A DNA stretch of 64,000 nucleotides from Thermomonas sp. S9 (lineage in GTDB: Bacteria > Pseudomonadota > Gammaproteobacteria > Xanthomonadales > Xanthomonadaceae), in assembly GCF_024704365.1 (NCBI RefSeq), contig NZ_JAJDFY010000001.1, forward strand, positions 620,001 to 684,000. The letters are read 5' to 3'. Positions 55,362-64,000 of the stretch are shown here, piece by piece. The number at the start of each line of letters is the position of its first letter. Position 1 is the stretch's first letter. The notes under the pieces are model-generated. The model had not been told where the DNA came from, searched no databases, and saw nothing but the letters and a program-made list of their open reading frames with translations. A program made the translations under genes and the position numbers.

Positions 55362-55418
55362 GCCCGGCGGGTTGCAGCCGGAAGCCGTCGCGCGCGTCTG
55401 CGCACGGCAGGTTCAGGT

Positions 55419-55706
55419 TCACGCCAGCAGCGCGTCCAGCCTGCGGTTGGCGGCGTCGAGCAGGGCGAAGGCATCGTCCCCGGCCTGCGCGTGGCCGCCC
55501 GCGCGGCCCTGCTGCAGCTCGTGCGCGAGGTTGAGCGCGGTGAGCACGGCCAGGCGGTCGGCGGCGACCATCTTGTTGCCGCCGCGCAGTTCGCGCATGC
55601 GCGCGTCCAGCAGGCGCGCCGCGGCCATCAGCGAATCGCGCTCGTCCTCGCTCACGCCGACCGTGTACTCGCGGTCGAGGATGCGGACGGTGACCGGTGC
55701 GCTCAC
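55419..55706 (-). CDS. zapA: Cell-division protein ZapA
   Basis: A 95-residue FtsZ-ring stabiliser. PVTVRILDREYTVGVSEDERDSLMAAARLLDARMRELR in pieces is the family's N-terminal domain. The C-terminal helix (ALTALNLAHELQ… through ANRRLDALLA) forms the antiparallel coiled coil that bridges FtsZ filaments. Location before ssrS is conserved. Its start overlaps the preceding small coiled-coil gene by four bases, implying coupling. Confidence 0.95.
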   Translation of the reverse strand: MSAPVTVRILDREYTVGVSEDERDSLMAAARLLDARMRELRGGNKMVAADRLAVLTALNLAHELQQGRAGGHAQAGDDAFALLDAANRRLDALLA

Positions 55707-55924
55707 GTGTGCTGCTCCAGCGACTTCAGGCGGCCGATCATCGCCTCGACCCGGCTGCGCGCCTGCTCCTGCTTGGATAGCAGCTGGGCGCGTTCGCCCG
55801 CCAACTGTTCCACCTGCGCGCGCAGGCTGCGGTTTTCGTCCTGCAGGCGCTGCATGCGCGCGGCGAGCAGGTCGATCCGCGCCAGCAGTTTGTGCAGTTC
55901 GCCGTGCAGGTCGCGCTGGTCCAT
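55703..55924 (-). CDS. Small coiled-coil protein, TIGR02449/ZapB-like
   Basis: A 73-residue protein that is almost one continuous coiled coil (LLARIDLLAARMQRLQDENRSLRAQVEQL, then ERAQLLSKQEQARSRVEAMIGRLKSLEQ, viewed in parts). It belongs to the small TIGR02449 family found just upstream of zapA, and is analogous to ZapB in size and structure. It likely works with ZapA at the division septum (inference from context). The stop overlaps the zapA ATG. Confidence 0.88.
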   Translation of the reverse strand: MDQRDLHGELHKLLARIDLLAARMQRLQDENRSLRAQVEQLAGERAQLLSKQEQARSRVEAMIGRLKSLEQHT

Positions 55925-55933
55925 CCGCGCACC

Positions 55934-58231
55934 TTAGGCAGGCGCGCCGGCCGGGTCAAGCCGCGCGCCGGCACCGGCCTGCGTCTCCAGCAGGAAGCGC
56001 AGGCAGGCATCGGCGGCGAGCGGGCGCGAGATCCAGTAGCCCTGCGCGATGTCGCAGGCATTGCGCTGCAGGAACGCCAGCTGGGCGGCGGTTTCCACGC
56101 CCTCCGCCACCACCTGCAGGCCGAGGGTGCGCGCCATCGCGATCACGGTGGTGGTGATGGTGGCGTCCTCGTGGTCGTCGGGTGAGGCGACCCCATCGAT
56201 GAAGGCCTTGTCGATCTTCAGGGTATTGATCGGCAGCCGGTGCAGGTAGGACAGCGAGGAATAGCCGGTGCCGAAGTCGTCCACCGCGATCGAGACGCCG
56301 AGGTCGCGGAACGCGCGCAGGCGGTCGCCGGCCAGCGCGGCGTTGTCCATCAGCACGCTTTCGGTCAGCTCCAGCTCCAGCGCGGATGCGGCCAGGCCGT
56401 GCCGGCGCAGGACGGCGGCCACCGTGCCCGGCAGCTCGCTGCGCAACAGCTGCAGCGCGGAGACGTTGATCGACACCTTCAGGCGCGGGTCCGCGCCCGC
56501 GCGCCGCCATCCGGCCAGGGTGCGGCAGGCCGCGTCCAGCACCCATTCGCCGATCGGCACGATCAGCCCGGTTTCCTCGGCCAGCGGGATGAACTCCTCC
56601 GGGGCGATGCTGCCATGTTCGGCGCTGTCCCAGCGCAGCAGCGCCTCGACCGCGGCGATGCGGCCGTCGGCGAGGTGCAGCTCGGGCTGGAAGGCCAGGT
56701 GCAGTTCATCGCGCTCGATCGCGCGCCGCAGCGCGGCGATCAGGCCGGCGCGGCGGCGGCTGTCGGTCTCCATTTCCTGCAGGTAGCGCATGTGGCCGCG
56801 CTTGCCGCCGCGCTTGGCGCGGTACATCGCGGTGTCCGCGTGCTTGAGCAGGTCGGTGGGCACCTGCGCGTGGTCCGGGAACAGGCTGATGCCGATCGAG
56901 GGCGAGATGGTCGCCTCGTGGCGGTCGTCGAGGTGCAGCGGCGCCTCGAATGCCTCGATGATCCGCTGCGCGCACTGGTCGGCCTCGGTGCCGTCGGCGA
57001 TGCCTTCCAGCACCACCGCGAACTCGTCGCCGCTGATACGCGCCACCGTGCGTTCGGGCCCGACCACGTCCTGCAGCCGGCGCGCGACCGCGCGCAGCAC
57101 GCGGTCGCCGGTGGCGTGGCCCTGCGAGTCGTTGATGTCCTTGAAGTTGTCGAGGTCGAGGAACAGCAGCGCCAACCTGTGGCCGCTGCGGCGGGCCTGC
57201 ACGATCGCATGCGACAGCCGCTCCGCCAGCTGGGTGCGGTTGGGCAGGTTGGTCAGCGGGTCGTAGTTGGCCAGGTAGCGCAGTTCGTGCTCGATCCGGC
57301 GGCGCTCGGTGATGTCGCTGGTCACCAGCACGTACAGTCGGCGGCGGGTGCCAGGGTCGTCGATGGCGTTGCACTGCATCGCGCACAGGAAGTCGCGGCC
57401 GTCCTTGCGCCGTTGCCACATCTCGCCGTTCCAGCTGGTCTGCTCGCGGATCGCCTGGCGCGCCTGCTGGTAGAACTCGGGCGGGTGGCGGTCACCGTTG
57501 AGCAGGGCGGTGTCCTTGCCGATCACCTCGTCCACGGCGTAGCCGCTCATGCGGCTGAACGCCGGGTTGGCGGCGACGAACCGGAACTGCTCGTCCAGCA
57601 CCGCCACCGATTCGGCCATGTTGCGCAGCACCTCGGCGGCGATCTGCCGCTCGCTTTCCAGTTCGCGCAGGGCGTCGATGTTGCGGGCGGTGCCGGCCAG
57701 CCGCAGCACGCGGCCGTCGGCGTCGTGCGCGATCGCGCGCCCGCGGGCAAGCATCCACTGCCATTGCCCGTTTTCGCTGCGCATGCGGTGCTCGGACAGG
57801 AAGATCGGGGTCTCCCCGCGCAGGTAGGCCACCAGGTGGTCGCGCACCCGGGGCAGGTCGTCCTGGTGGATGCGCGGGTCCCCGTCGAGCACGGTATGCA
57901 TGGCCAGGTCGTTGGCCTGGTCCGGCGCGGCGCGGGTGATCTCCAGGGTGCGTTCGCGCAGGTCGAACTGCCAGTACAGCTCGTTCGAGGCCCACAGCGC
58001 CAGGCGCAGGCGCTGTTCGCGCTCCTGCAGTAGCCGCAGGTGCTGCTGCTGGTCGTGGGTGCGCCGGCGATGGACTTCCAGCGCCAGCCAGGCCAGCAGC
58101 AGGACGAGCACCGCCAGCAGCAGGACCAGGCCGTCGCCCAGGCTGTCGCCGGCGTTGCCGGCGCGCACGGCCAGCGGCGCCAGCAGCAGGCCGGCGGGCC
58201 AGGGCGGACGCGGCGTGGAAGGAGCCCCCAT
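55934..58231 (-). CDS. Membrane PAS-GGDEF-EAL cyclic-di-GMP protein, probably a phosphodiesterase
   Basis: A 765-residue inner-membrane signalling protein. A hydrophobic region at about residues 15-50 includes one clear helix (GLVLLLAVLVLLLAWLAL). Two PAS domains follow (LRLALWASNELYWQFDLRERTL…; AESVAVLDEQFRFVAANPAFSRMSGYAV), then a GGDEF domain whose signature is SGDEF, without an RxxD inhibitory site. A full EAL domain completes it: VEALLRW, NVSALQL, ELTES, DDFGTGYSSLSYL, KIDKAF and VAEGVET. The catalytic residues of the EAL domain are all present, so c-di-GMP hydrolysis is likely, with the GGDEF part possibly active or GTP-sensing. An ATG 36 bases upstream (58267) is an alternative start. 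Confidence 0.93.
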   Translation of the reverse strand: MGAPSTPRPPWPAGLLLAPLAVRAGNAGDSLGDGLVLLLAVLVLLLAWLALEVHRRRTHDQQQHLRLLQEREQRLRLALWASNELYWQFDLRERTLEITRAAPDQANDLAMHTVLDGDPRIHQDDLPRVRDHLVAYLRGETPIFLSEHRMRSENGQWQWMLARGRAIAHDADGRVLRLAGTARNIDALRELESERQIAAEVLRNMAESVAVLDEQFRFVAANPAFSRMSGYAVDEVIGKDTALLNGDRHPPEFYQQARQAIREQTSWNGEMWQRRKDGRDFLCAMQCNAIDDPGTRRRLYVLVTSDITERRRIEHELRYLANYDPLTNLPNRTQLAERLSHAIVQARRSGHRLALLFLDLDNFKDINDSQGHATGDRVLRAVARRLQDVVGPERTVARISGDEFAVVLEGIADGTEADQCAQRIIEAFEAPLHLDDRHEATISPSIGISLFPDHAQVPTDLLKHADTAMYRAKRGGKRGHMRYLQEMETDSRRRAGLIAALRRAIERDELHLAFQPELHLADGRIAAVEALLRWDSAEHGSIAPEEFIPLAEETGLIVPIGEWVLDAACRTLAGWRRAGADPRLKVSINVSALQLLRSELPGTVAAVLRRHGLAASALELELTESVLMDNAALAGDRLRAFRDLGVSIAVDDFGTGYSSLSYLHRLPINTLKIDKAFIDGVASPDDHEDATITTTVIAMARTLGLQVVAEGVETAAQLAFLQRNACDIAQGYWISRPLAADACLRFLLETQAGAGARLDPAGAPA

Positions 58232-58317
58232 GCGCGGAGTGTAGGCGGCCCGCTTCCGCCGCAACAAGCGCCGGCGGCGGGTTGCTACACTGCCGGTTCC
58301 CCGCCGAGGCCTTGCGA

Positions 58318-58860
58318 GTGAGCGCGATCGAGTTGCCGGATTGGAACGAAGTGGCGCAGGCCGCCGACCGCCTGGCCCTGGCCAGCACCCCGGCCGAGCT
58401 GCACGGCGCGCTGTGCGGGTGGCTGGCGGCCGGCGGCGCGGATGCGCCCGACTGGCCGGCGCGGGTGCTGGCCGATCCCGGCGTGCCCGCGCCGCAGGCG
58501 GGCGATGCGCTGGACCGCCTGCGCAGCGCCAGTGTCGCCCAGCTGGGCGATCCCGATTTCGGCTTCACCCTGCTGCTGCCGGACGGCGAGCCGCCGGTGG
58601 TGCGCGCCGCCGCCCTGTTCGCCTGGTGCCGCGCCTTCCTCGGCGGGTTCGGGCTGGCGGTGGAGGGCAAGCCGCTGTCGGAGGACGGGCAGGAGGCGCT
58701 GCGCGACCTCGCCAGCCTGGGCGCGGCGCAGGTCGACGCCAACGACGACGGCAGCGACGAAGAGGCGCTGGTCGAGATCGAGGAATACCTGCGCATGGCG
58801 GTCCTGCTGCTGCATGCGGATTGCGCGCTCGGGGCGCAGCACCGCGCGCGCCTGCACTGA
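58318..58860 (+). CDS. ygfB: YgfB/YecA-family (UPF0149) protein
   Basis: A 180-residue all-helical protein. TPAELHGALCGWLAAGG and FAWCRAFLGGFGLAVE are the family signatures, and the acidic ANDDGSDEEALVEIEEYLRMAVLLL is the usual C-terminal half. In Pseudomonas YgfB influences ampDh3 expression and beta-lactam resistance. The GTG at 58318 gives the accepted length; the reading frame upstream has no family match. pepP follows after ten bases, the conserved ygfB-pepP order. Confidence 0.92.
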   Translation: MSAIELPDWNEVAQAADRLALASTPAELHGALCGWLAAGGADAPDWPARVLADPGVPAPQAGDALDRLRSASVAQLGDPDFGFTLLLPDGEPPVVRAAALFAWCRAFLGGFGLAVEGKPLSEDGQEALRDLASLGAAQVDANDDGSDEEALVEIEEYLRMAVLLLHADCALGAQHRARLH

Positions 58861-58870
58861 CGGGCGCGCG

Positions 58871-60193
58871 ATGCAGGCCACCAGCGCCCGCACCCGCAAG
58901 CTCCTGGCCCGGCGCCGGCAGGCGCTGAGTGCAGGCCGCGGGCGGCGAGGCCATCCTGATCCTGCCCGCGGCGCCGGAGCGCATCCGCAGCCGCGACACC
59001 CACTATCCCTACCGCCAGGATTCGGTTTCTGGTACCTCACCGGTTGCGCCGAGCCGGAGGCGGTGCTGGTGCTGGTGCCCGGCCGTCGCCACGGCGAGTC
59101 GATCCTGTTCTGCCGCGAGCGCGATCCCGAGCGCGAGGGCTGGGACGGCCCGCGGCTGGGCCCGGAAGGCGCAGTGGACGCGCTGGGGCTGGACGATGCC
59201 TACCCGATTACCGACATCGACGAAATCCTGCCGGGGCTGCTGGAAGGCCGCCGCCGGGTGTACTACCCCCTCGGCCGTGACGCCGAGTTCGACCTCAAGC
59301 TGATCGGCTGGCTCAACCGCGTGCGCGCGCAGGCGCGCCAGGGCGCACAGCCGCCGCAGGAATTCCTGGCGCTCGGGCATCTGCTGGACGAGATGCGCCT
59401 GTTCAAGTCGGCCGAAGAAATCGCGCTGATGCAGAAGGCGGCCGATATCAGCGTGCAGGCACACCGCGCCGCGATGCGCGCGGCGCGCCCGGGCATCCAT
59501 GAATACGAGTTGCAGGCCGAGCTGGAATACGTGTTCCGCCGGCATGGCGCGCAGCCGGCCTACCCCTGCATCGTCGGGGCGGGTGCCAACGCCTGCATCC
59601 TGCACTACGGCGCGAATAGCGCGCGGGCGCGCGCCGGCGAGCTGGTGCTGATCGATGCCGGGGCCGAACACGCCGGCTACGCGGCGGACATCACCCGCAC
59701 CTTCCCGGTGTCCGGCCGCTTCAGCCACGCGCAGCGCGCGCTGCACGACCTGGTCTGCGCCGCGCAGGCCGCAGCGCTGGCGCAGGCGCGGCCGGGGCGG
59801 CCTTTCTCCGCGATGCACGAAGCGGCGGTGCATACGCTGACCGAGGGGCTGCTCTCGCTCGGCCTGCTGCGTGGCCGTCTGCAGGAGGTGATCGCCAGCG
59901 GCGGCTACCAGCGTTACTACCGGCACAAGACCGGGCACTGGCTGGGGCTGGACGTGCACGATGCCGGCGAATACCGGATCGACGGCGCCTCGCGCCTGCT
60001 GGAGCCGGGCATGGTGGTCACCATCGAGCCGGGGCTGTACGTCCCCGCCGACGATGCGGCGGTGGCGCCGGAGTGGCGCGGCCTCGGCATCCGCATCGAA
60101 GACGACGTGCTCATCACCCGCGATGGCCACCGCGTGCTCACCGCCGCGCTGGAACGCAGCGCGGACGAGATCGAGACGCTGATGAGTCGCTAG
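58871..60193 (+). CDS. pepP: Xaa-Pro aminopeptidase PepP (two frameshifts near the start)
   Basis: About 440 residues, a Mn-dependent pita-bread peptidase that removes an N-terminal residue preceding proline. The N-terminal piece (RKLLARRRQALSAG), the next (AAGGEAILILPAAPERIRSRDTHYPYRQDS) and the rest (FWYLTGCAEPEAVLVLVPG…) are in different frames, breaking at about 58925 and 59028. Metal ligands are present: LIDAGAEHAGYAADITRTFP (two Asp), KTGHWLGLDVHD (His), TIEPGLY (Glu) and IRIEDDVLIT (Glu). It converges on pepQ with 27 bases between stops. Confidence 0.94.
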   Translation: MQATSARTRKLLARRRQALSAGRGRRGHPDPARGAGAHPQPRHPLSLPPGFGFWYLTGCAEPEAVLVLVPGRRHGESILFCRERDPEREGWDGPRLGPEGAVDALGLDDAYPITDIDEILPGLLEGRRRVYYPLGRDAEFDLKLIGWLNRVRAQARQGAQPPQEFLALGHLLDEMRLFKSAEEIALMQKAADISVQAHRAAMRAARPGIHEYELQAELEYVFRRHGAQPAYPCIVGAGANACILHYGANSARARAGELVLIDAGAEHAGYAADITRTFPVSGRFSHAQRALHDLVCAAQAAALAQARPGRPFSAMHEAAVHTLTEGLLSLGLLRGRLQEVIASGGYQRYYRHKTGHWLGLDVHDAGEYRIDGASRLLEPGMVVTIEPGLYVPADDAAVAPEWRGLGIRIEDDVLITRDGHRVLTAALERSADEIETLMSR

Positions 60194-60220
60194 CCCCGGG
60201 GCTGTTGTGCGGGTGCCGCG

Positions 60221-61540
60221 TCAGCCTGCGGCGAATGCCTCGCGGGTCAGGTTGAGCGGCGCCTGGTCGGTGCACGCCACGTCATCTTCGATGCGGATGC
60301 CGCCATACGGCTTGAACGCGGCGACCCGCTCCCAGTCCACCGCATCGCCCTGGCCCCTGGCCTTGAGCGCGTCCAGCAGCATGTCGATGAAGTAGATCCC
60401 CGGCTCGATGGTGACCACCATGCCGGGTGCCAGCGTGCGGGTCAGGCGCAGGTAGGGATGGCCGTCGGGCTTGGCAAGCGTGCCGCCGGCGTCGGAGGCG
60501 GCAAACCCGGCCACGTCGTGCACCTGCAGGCCGATCCCGTGGCCGATGCCGTGCGGGAAGAACGCGCTGGAGACGCCCCGCGCCACGGCGTCCTCGGGGG
60601 CGATCCGCAGCACGCCGAATTCGCGCAGCACCCCGGCCAGGCGCAGGTGCGCGTCGAGGTGGATCCGGCGGTAGTCGGTGCCGGCGCGGACCTGGTCGCA
60701 CAGCTGCAGCTGCACCGTGTCCACTGCGCGGATCAGCGCCGCGAAGTCGTCGTCCTGCGCCGAATAGGTGCGGGTGATGTCGCTGGCGTAGCCGCCGACG
60801 CTGGCGCCGGCGTCGATCAGGAAGCTGCGCACCGGTTTCGGCGGCAGGCGCTCGCGCTGGGTGTAGTGCAGCACCGCGGCGTGCTCGTTGAGCGCGACGA
60901 TGTTGCCGTAGGGCAGGTCGTTGGCATCCTGTCCGGCGGCCTGGCAATAGGCCAGATGGATGCCGAATTCGCTGGCGCCGGCGCGGAACGCGCGCTCGGC
61001 CGCGCGGTGGGCACGCACTCCGATGCGGCTGGCCTGCCGCATCATTTCGATTTCGTAGGGCGTCTTGAACGCACGGTGGTACTCCAGATACTGCAGCACC
61101 GGCTCCGGGTTGTTCGGCACGTAGCTGCCCAGCGCGCTCTGCGCCTCGCCGAGGATGGCGCAGCGGAATACCGGCGGCAGCAGGCGCACGGCCTCCTCCG
61201 GGGTGCGGATCACCTGGATGTCGAACTGCTCGACCCAGTACTCGCGCGGCATCGCCGGCACCGCGTGCCAGTAGTCGTGCGGCTGCAGGAAGATGAGCGC
61301 CGGCCGCTTGCCCGGGGTGATCACCAGCCAGCTGCCCGGCGCCTGGGTCAGCGGCAGCCAGGCCTTGAACTGCGGGTTCACCGCGTAGGGGTAGTCGCGA
61401 TCGTCGAACGCCTGGTAGTGCAGGGTGCCGCTGGGGATGACCAGGTGCTCGAAGCCGCCGCGGCGCAGCGCTTCGGCGGTGCGGGCCTGCAACGTGTCGA
61501 GGTGGGCGGGATACAGCGCAGCGAGCGAGGGCGTGGACAT
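60221..61540 (-). CDS. pepQ: Xaa-Pro dipeptidase (prolidase) PepQ
   Basis: A 439-residue M24 metallopeptidase that splits X-Pro dipeptides. The N-terminal domain has IPSGTLHYQAFDDRDYPYAVNPQFKAW and QPHDYWH, typical of PepQ/OPAA-like enzymes. Metal ligands appear in LIDAGASVGGYASDITRTYS (two Asp), FFPHGIGHGIGLQVHD (His), TIEPGIYF (Glu) and GGIRIEDDV (Glu). Uninterrupted. It complements the adjacent convergent pepP, which cuts longer peptides. A PilZ-protein gene lies upstream on the same strand. Confidence 0.94.
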   Translation of the reverse strand: MSTPSLAALYPAHLDTLQARTAEALRRGGFEHLVIPSGTLHYQAFDDRDYPYAVNPQFKAWLPLTQAPGSWLVITPGKRPALIFLQPHDYWHAVPAMPREYWVEQFDIQVIRTPEEAVRLLPPVFRCAILGEAQSALGSYVPNNPEPVLQYLEYHRAFKTPYEIEMMRQASRIGVRAHRAAERAFRAGASEFGIHLAYCQAAGQDANDLPYGNIVALNEHAAVLHYTQRERLPPKPVRSFLIDAGASVGGYASDITRTYSAQDDDFAALIRAVDTVQLQLCDQVRAGTDYRRIHLDAHLRLAGVLREFGVLRIAPEDAVARGVSSAFFPHGIGHGIGLQVHDVAGFAASDAGGTLAKPDGHPYLRLTRTLAPGMVVTIEPGIYFIDMLLDALKARGQGDAVDWERVAAFKPYGGIRIEDDVACTDQAPLNLTREAFAAG

Positions 61541-61609
61541 CTCAAGAACCGATCGCAGACGTGGGTGGACCCCGATTGTCGCGCATCCGGCGGTGCCGCG
61601 CAGGGCGCG

Positions 61610-61951
61610 TCAGCCCTCCGCCTGCGCCACCCACAGGCGCAGGCGCTGCAGGGCCTCGGGCGAGAGCCCGAGGAAACGCATGCCCACCCAGGACTGCCCG
61701 GGGGCGCCGGCCTTGTCCTGCCACAGCACATGCGCGCCGACCTCCAGCGCGGGTGCGCCGGGCAGGTGGTCGGGCAACTGGAATCGGAGCTGGAACAGGG
61801 CGTCGTCGGGCAGGCGGCGGTTGGCGATCAGCAGCATGCCGCCGACCGAGACATTCCCGAGGTAGCCGACCGGCTCCTCCAGGATCGTGTCGAACACTTC
61901 GACCATGCCGGGCACGCTGCGGCGGACCTGGCGGCGGGACTCAATTCCCAT
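61610..61951 (-). CDS. PilZ-domain protein
   Basis: A 113-residue single-domain protein. The c-di-GMP-binding arginine motif is ESRRQVRRSVPG (R-x3-R) near residues 3-8, and the second motif is NVSVGGMLL (D/N-x-S-x2-G). FQLRFQLPDHLPG and GMRFLGLSPEALQRLRLW complete the six-stranded barrel and C-terminal helix. It should bind c-di-GMP and report the level set by enzymes such as the GGDEF-EAL protein 4 kb away. Its start overlaps the end of the DUF1631 gene by 11 bases, so both are probably one transcript. Confidence 0.9.
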   Translation of the reverse strand: MGIESRRQVRRSVPGMVEVFDTILEEPVGYLGNVSVGGMLLIANRRLPDDALFQLRFQLPDHLPGAPALEVGAHVLWQDKAGAPGQSWVGMRFLGLSPEALQRLRLWVAQAEG

Positions 61952-64000
61952 CGGTGGGCTCCATGCCGGTGGGGTCGGAATCGCCCTGGCCGATCCGCTG
62001 CAGGCTGGCCAGGGTGGCATCCCAGGCCATTTCGGCCGGGCTCGGGTCGCCGTCGAGCAGGCGCAGGTTGCCGGCGGCGAGCATGCGCGCCAGCACGTCC
62101 AGATCCTCGCCGCTGGCGCGCTGGCCGCGGCGGTTGACCAGCAGTGCCTGCGAGGTCTGCGTGCTGGCCCAGGCCAGCCGGCGCCGCAGCGGGAAGTCGC
62201 TGGCGTCCAGCAGTTCCACCCAGGCCGGGGTCTGCAGCGTGCGCAGGCGGTCGCGCGCGGCCAGCTCGGCAGGGGCCAGCGGCGCCGGTGGTTCCAGCAC
62301 CACGTCGTTGCCTTCGCCCAGGCGCGCGCGCGCGCGCAGCTGCACCAGTAGTTCCGTGCGCGAGGCGAGATCGCCTTCCTGCGCGCCGCCGTGGCCCAGC
62401 TGGTGGGCGATGGTGGTGGCGTCCTCGGCGTGGTAGCCCACTTGCTCCAATGCGCCGCGGATCTGCGCGGCCAGGGCGTCGTCGCCGGTGGCCGCGGCTT
62501 CACCGGTGGCCAGGTCGATGATGCGCGCGCTGGTGGCGAGCACGTCGCGCCAGTCCTCGGAGGCCTCACCGCTGCGCAGGTGGGTCAGCGCCACCACGTC
62601 GATCCACGCCTGTTCGATCAGGATGGCCTGGAACCGCGGCAGGCTGCGCCCATGCAGCAGCCGCTGCACCTCCTCGTTGGCGCGCTGGCGGGCCAGCGCC
62701 AGTTTCTCGCGCCCGCGCGCGGCCTCCACCTGCCGGCGTTCGGTCATTTCCGCCTTGCGCGCCTGTGCCTGCAGGCCGGATTGCAGGGTGCGGTTGGCCT
62801 CGATGAAGGTGTCCAGCGCGCCCTCGCTGTCCTGCTGCACTGCGGCCACCGCGCGCTGCAGCAGGCCCAGCCACTGGCTGTCGAGGTCGTCCTCGGCCAG
62901 CCAGCGCGCGCCGGCCAGCGAGACCGCGTTCAGCAGCTGGCGCGCCGGGTGCGCCGGGTCGGTGAAGAAGCGCTGGTCGCGCAGGGCCAGCTGCGCCAGC
63001 GGCAGGCGCAGGCGCTCCACCAGCGCCTCGCCGGGACTGTGCCGGCGCAGCTCGCGCTGCAGCTGGGTGAGGTAGAGCGCGAGCAGGTCGAAGCTGTCGT
63101 TGTCGATGTCGGACAGCGCCACCCCGTGGCCATGCAGCTGGCGCGCCTGCGCCAGCAGGATCTGGCGGTAATCGGCCAGGCTCTCGGCCTTGGTGGCGGT
63201 GCTGCGCATGCGCTGCAGTGCGCCCAGCACCTCGTCCGCGCGCAGGGTTTCGCGCACGCGCTCGTCCACCCCGCCGGGGCGCAGCTTGGCCAGCAGCAGG
63301 CGGCGCCGGTGCAGCAGGCCTTGCAGGGCGTTGAAGGCGGGATTGGTCGGGCGCCCCGTGCGGCCGCCAGCAAACGCGGTGCCCGCACCCATGCCGGGCA
63401 TGCCGGCGCCTGGCGTGCCCGCGGCGGGGCTGTCTGCGTCATGCCCAGGCGCGCCGCGCCCCACGCGCTGGCCGGTGGCAGGCGCTGCATTCGCGTCCTT
63501 GTCCTCCCGCAGGGCGGTCGGCACCGCCGATCCCGGGCGCACGCGCACCGGGATGAAGCTCAGGAACGGCAGGATCCCATCCTGGGCCAGGCGCGCGTTG
63601 GCCGCTTCCAGCAGCGGCGGGTAGAACTCCGCCATCGCCCGCTCGAACTGCTGGAACAGCTGCAGGCGCGCGTAGCGCGACAGTTCCAGCCCGTCCGCGG
63701 CGTCGGCCAGGGCGTTGCAGAGCGCATACGGCCCCAGCGGCAGCGCCTCGCCCTCCAGCGCAGGCGAGGCGGCCAGCACGCCCAGCCGATGCCCCAGCAG
63801 CTGCAGGGCCAGGCTGTTGCGGGCTTCCATCCGGCTGGCGATGTTCTGCAGCGTGGTCTCGTCGCTGAGCTCGTCGTCCTCCAGCAGCTTCAGCTCGGTC
63901 ACCGGGGCGGCATCGGCGTCGGCATGCGCCGCGCGTGCGGCCTGCAGGGTCGCCAGCGAGGCTTCGACCTGGGCCATGAAGCGGGTGGTGAACGCATGGC
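61941..64000 (-). CDS. DUF1631-family protein (partial; N-terminus beyond the right edge)
   Basis: The visible 686 residues are the C-terminal majority of a large helical protein of the DUF1631 family. Blocks such as RLQLFQQFERAMAEFYPPLL, YRQILLAQARQLHG, FFTDPAHPARQLLNAVSLAGARWL and RFQAILIEQAWIDVVALTHLR are typical. A Gly/Ala/Met-rich low-complexity linker lies at about visible residues 180-215. The open frame continues past base 64000. Function is unknown; the family is often next to a small PilZ protein, as here, suggesting a joint c-di-GMP-related role (inference). Confidence 0.88.
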   Translation of the reverse strand, partial: HAFTTRFMAQVEASLATLQAARAAHADADAAPVTELKLLEDDELSDETTLQNIASRMEARNSLALQLLGHRLGVLAASPALEGEALPLGPYALCNALADAADGLELSRYARLQLFQQFERAMAEFYPPLLEAANARLAQDGILPFLSFIPVRVRPGSAVPTALREDKDANAAPATGQRVGRGAPGHDADSPAAGTPGAGMPGMGAGTAFAGGRTGRPTNPAFNALQGLLHRRRLLLAKLRPGGVDERVRETLRADEVLGALQRMRSTATKAESLADYRQILLAQARQLHGHGVALSDIDNDSFDLLALYLTQLQRELRRHSPGEALVERLRLPLAQLALRDQRFFTDPAHPARQLLNAVSLAGARWLAEDDLDSQWLGLLQRAVAAVQQDSEGALDTFIEANRTLQSGLQAQARKAEMTERRQVEAARGREKLALARQRANEEVQRLLHGRSLPRFQAILIEQAWIDVVALTHLRSGEASEDWRDVLATSARIIDLATGEAAATGDDALAAQIRGALEQVGYHAEDATTIAHQLGHGGAQEGDLASRTELLVQLRARARLGEGNDVVLEPPAPLAPAELAARDRLRTLQTPAWVELLDASDFPLRRRLAWASTQTSQALLVNRRGQRASGEDLDVLARMLAAGNLRLLDGDPSPAEMAWDATLASLQRIGQGDSDPTGMEPTDGN

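Noticed and set aside
55132..55422. A 96-codon open frame on the minus strand between zapA and fau
   Set aside because: It lies across the 6S RNA gene, whose structure and position are diagnostic; the frame has no ribosome-binding site or family match.

Overview
The window is very GC-rich (roughly 70%) chromosomal DNA that reads like a member of the Xanthomonadaceae/Lysobacteraceae (Gammaproteobacteria). The evidence is gene order and protein character: groES-groEL beside cutA-dsbD-tlpA-aroQ-accB-accC and prmA-DUF3426-fis-purH-purD; tesA divergent from a ybbA/ybbP-type ABC exporter; pcm-tolC near waaA and an LpxL-type acyltransferase; and fau-ssrS(6S RNA)-zapA-zapB-like. I cannot name the genus from sequence alone.

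Layout. 1-7 kb: end of a response regulator, a DUF6776 protein, erpA-nudC-ampE, a lysophospholipid flippase/acyltransferase pair (probably one split gene) and a secreted M28-type peptidase. 7-13.5 kb: the most accessory-looking stretch. It holds an MmeI-like single-chain restriction-modification enzyme with an AT-richer specificity region, a convergent self-inhibited Fic protein preceded by nested palindromes, a NYN-LOTUS protein, and a complete IS5-family element with terminal inverted repeats and a CTAG target duplication. 13.5-19.1 kb: a TonB-dependent receptor, an OYE-type oxidoreductase, a DOPA dioxygenase-like protein and an AbrB/Doc toxin-antitoxin pair. 19-36 kb: the ABC exporter and tesA, purine genes, fis, prmA, an orphan secreted protein flanked by dispersed repeats, accBC, aroQ and the TlpA/DsbD/CutA thiol-disulfide group. 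36-50 kb: groESL under a textbook sigma-32 promoter, a CrtI-like FAD protein, glnE, an ELM1-like protein, RutE-like and pirin proteins, and an envelope/LPS block (glycosyltransferase, O-antigen ligase-like, LpxL-like, waaA). 50-64 kb: tolC, pcm, a TetR regulator, rpiA, an EVE protein, fau, 6S RNA, zapA, a GGDEF-EAL protein, ygfB, two M24 peptidases (pepP, pepQ) meeting tail to tail, a PilZ protein and a partial DUF1631 protein.

Quality warning. About 25 single-step frameshifts interrupt otherwise well-conserved genes, including the only groEL in the window, purD, purH, prmA, dsbD and tolC. Most sit in G/C homopolymers or GC dinucleotide runs. The simplest reading is uncorrected indel error in the assembly, not mass pseudogenisation. 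Frameshifted genes are therefore annotated over their inferred full span, with the break given.

On working together: erpA-nudC, prmA-DUF3426, the glycosyltransferase-ligase pair, fau-EVE and zapA-zapB-like are joined by ATGA-type overlaps, and dsbD-tlpA by a TGATG overlap, implying translational coupling. The 7-12 kb cluster looks like a small defence-related region at a position that also attracted an insertion sequence.
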